DNA of 64,000 nt, from positions 158,036-222,035 of the forward strand of contig CBDCYR010000016.1 in NCBI GenBank assembly GCA_965224275.1, given 5' to 3'. The notes under the pieces were generated by a model. The model searched no databases and had not been told where the DNA came from. It saw only the letters and a program-made list of their open reading frames with translations. The first letter of the stretch is position 1; the number at the start of each line of letters is the position of its first letter. The stretch comes from CAUZWH01 sp965224275 (GTDB taxonomy: Bacteria; Pseudomonadota; Alphaproteobacteria; SHVV01). The position numbers were made by a program, and so were the translations under genes. Positions 63,917 through 64,000 of this stretch are shown piece by piece.

Positions 63917-64000
63917 GGCGGACCCCCGGTGTGTCCGGCAATGGGAAGCACCATATCATACTGGGAATCACATGGGAATCATCAGGATTACAAACTCTGC
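63917..64000. other. Window edge upstream of the integrase
   Basis: 84 bp with no gene. A short direct repeat, GGGAATCA (two copies around 63963 and 63974), is visible and could belong to recombinase binding sites. The sequence of the tRNA-fMet 3' end is not repeated here, so no attachment site is assigned. Confidence 0.3.

Noticed and set aside
49667..64000. tRNA-fMet attachment-site duplicate for the integrase
   Set aside because: The tRNA 3' end sequence was not found repeated near the integrase or at the window edge, so no att pair can be claimed.

Overview
The window comes from an alphaproteobacterium. The complete rRNA operon (44.2-49.7 kb) has the alphaproteobacterial order 16S - tRNA-Ile - tRNA-Ala - 23S - 5S - tRNA-fMet, and the 16S reads like a Rhodospirillales-type sequence; no finer placement was attempted. 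Genes are GC-rich, closely packed and often translationally coupled.

Region 1 (0-27.6 kb) looks like a catabolic and uptake district. It starts with the end of a sensor histidine kinase, then a class V aminotransferase, a MaoC-like hydratase, a RidA protein, a two-domain extradiol-type VOC protein, a DegP-like protease, a membrane protein broken by a stop codon and a metzincin-type lipoprotein. Three consecutive paralogous Rieske oxygenase alpha subunits follow, downstream of a peptide/nickel-type ABC transporter (B, C, D, F). The binding-protein gene of that transporter is split by an IS256-family element with an 8-bp target duplication. A second, intact transporter operon of the same family runs divergently and ends in a metal-dependent amidohydrolase. 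Two tandem pentapeptide-repeat proteins close the region.

Region 2 (27.6-43.8 kb) is mixed chromosomal content: a PlsB/PlsC-like acyltransferase, an atypical Rieske ferredoxin, a CobW GTPase with a scrambled P-loop, a Sel1-repeat protein, and the ATP-grasp / alpha-E / transglutaminase trio. Further genes include a DUF2062 protein, an amidohydrolase with a haem-oxygenase-fold enzyme, an acyl-CoA-dehydrogenase-fold oxygenase, a VOC protein and a patatin-like lipase. Two copies of a ~285-bp structured repeat with 36-bp terminal inverted repeats lie here (33.5 and 37.1 kb), with isolated terminal tips at 39.5 and 42.3 kb. A seven-copy 36-bp tandem repeat overlaps the end of the VOC gene at 41.3 kb.

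Region 3 (43.8-49.7 kb) is the rRNA operon, with a near-consensus promoter upstream and a strong terminator after tRNA-fMet.

Region 4 (49.7-64 kb) is an accessory island beside tRNA-fMet. It holds a truncated LysR gene, an IS1380-family transposase, a TPR protein, a decayed DUF1778-GNAT toxin-antitoxin pair, two near-identical IS5-family copies, an IS256-family element, a VapBC pair, a frameshifted two-domain glutaredoxin, an intact/pseudogene pair of one small family, and an integrase broken by several frameshifts. The two IS5 copies bracket the best candidate for an under-described system: a Gp37/Gp68-family protein with a radical-SAM-like three-cysteine motif, paired with a TcmP ('three-Cys-motif partner') protein carrying methyltransferase-like motifs.
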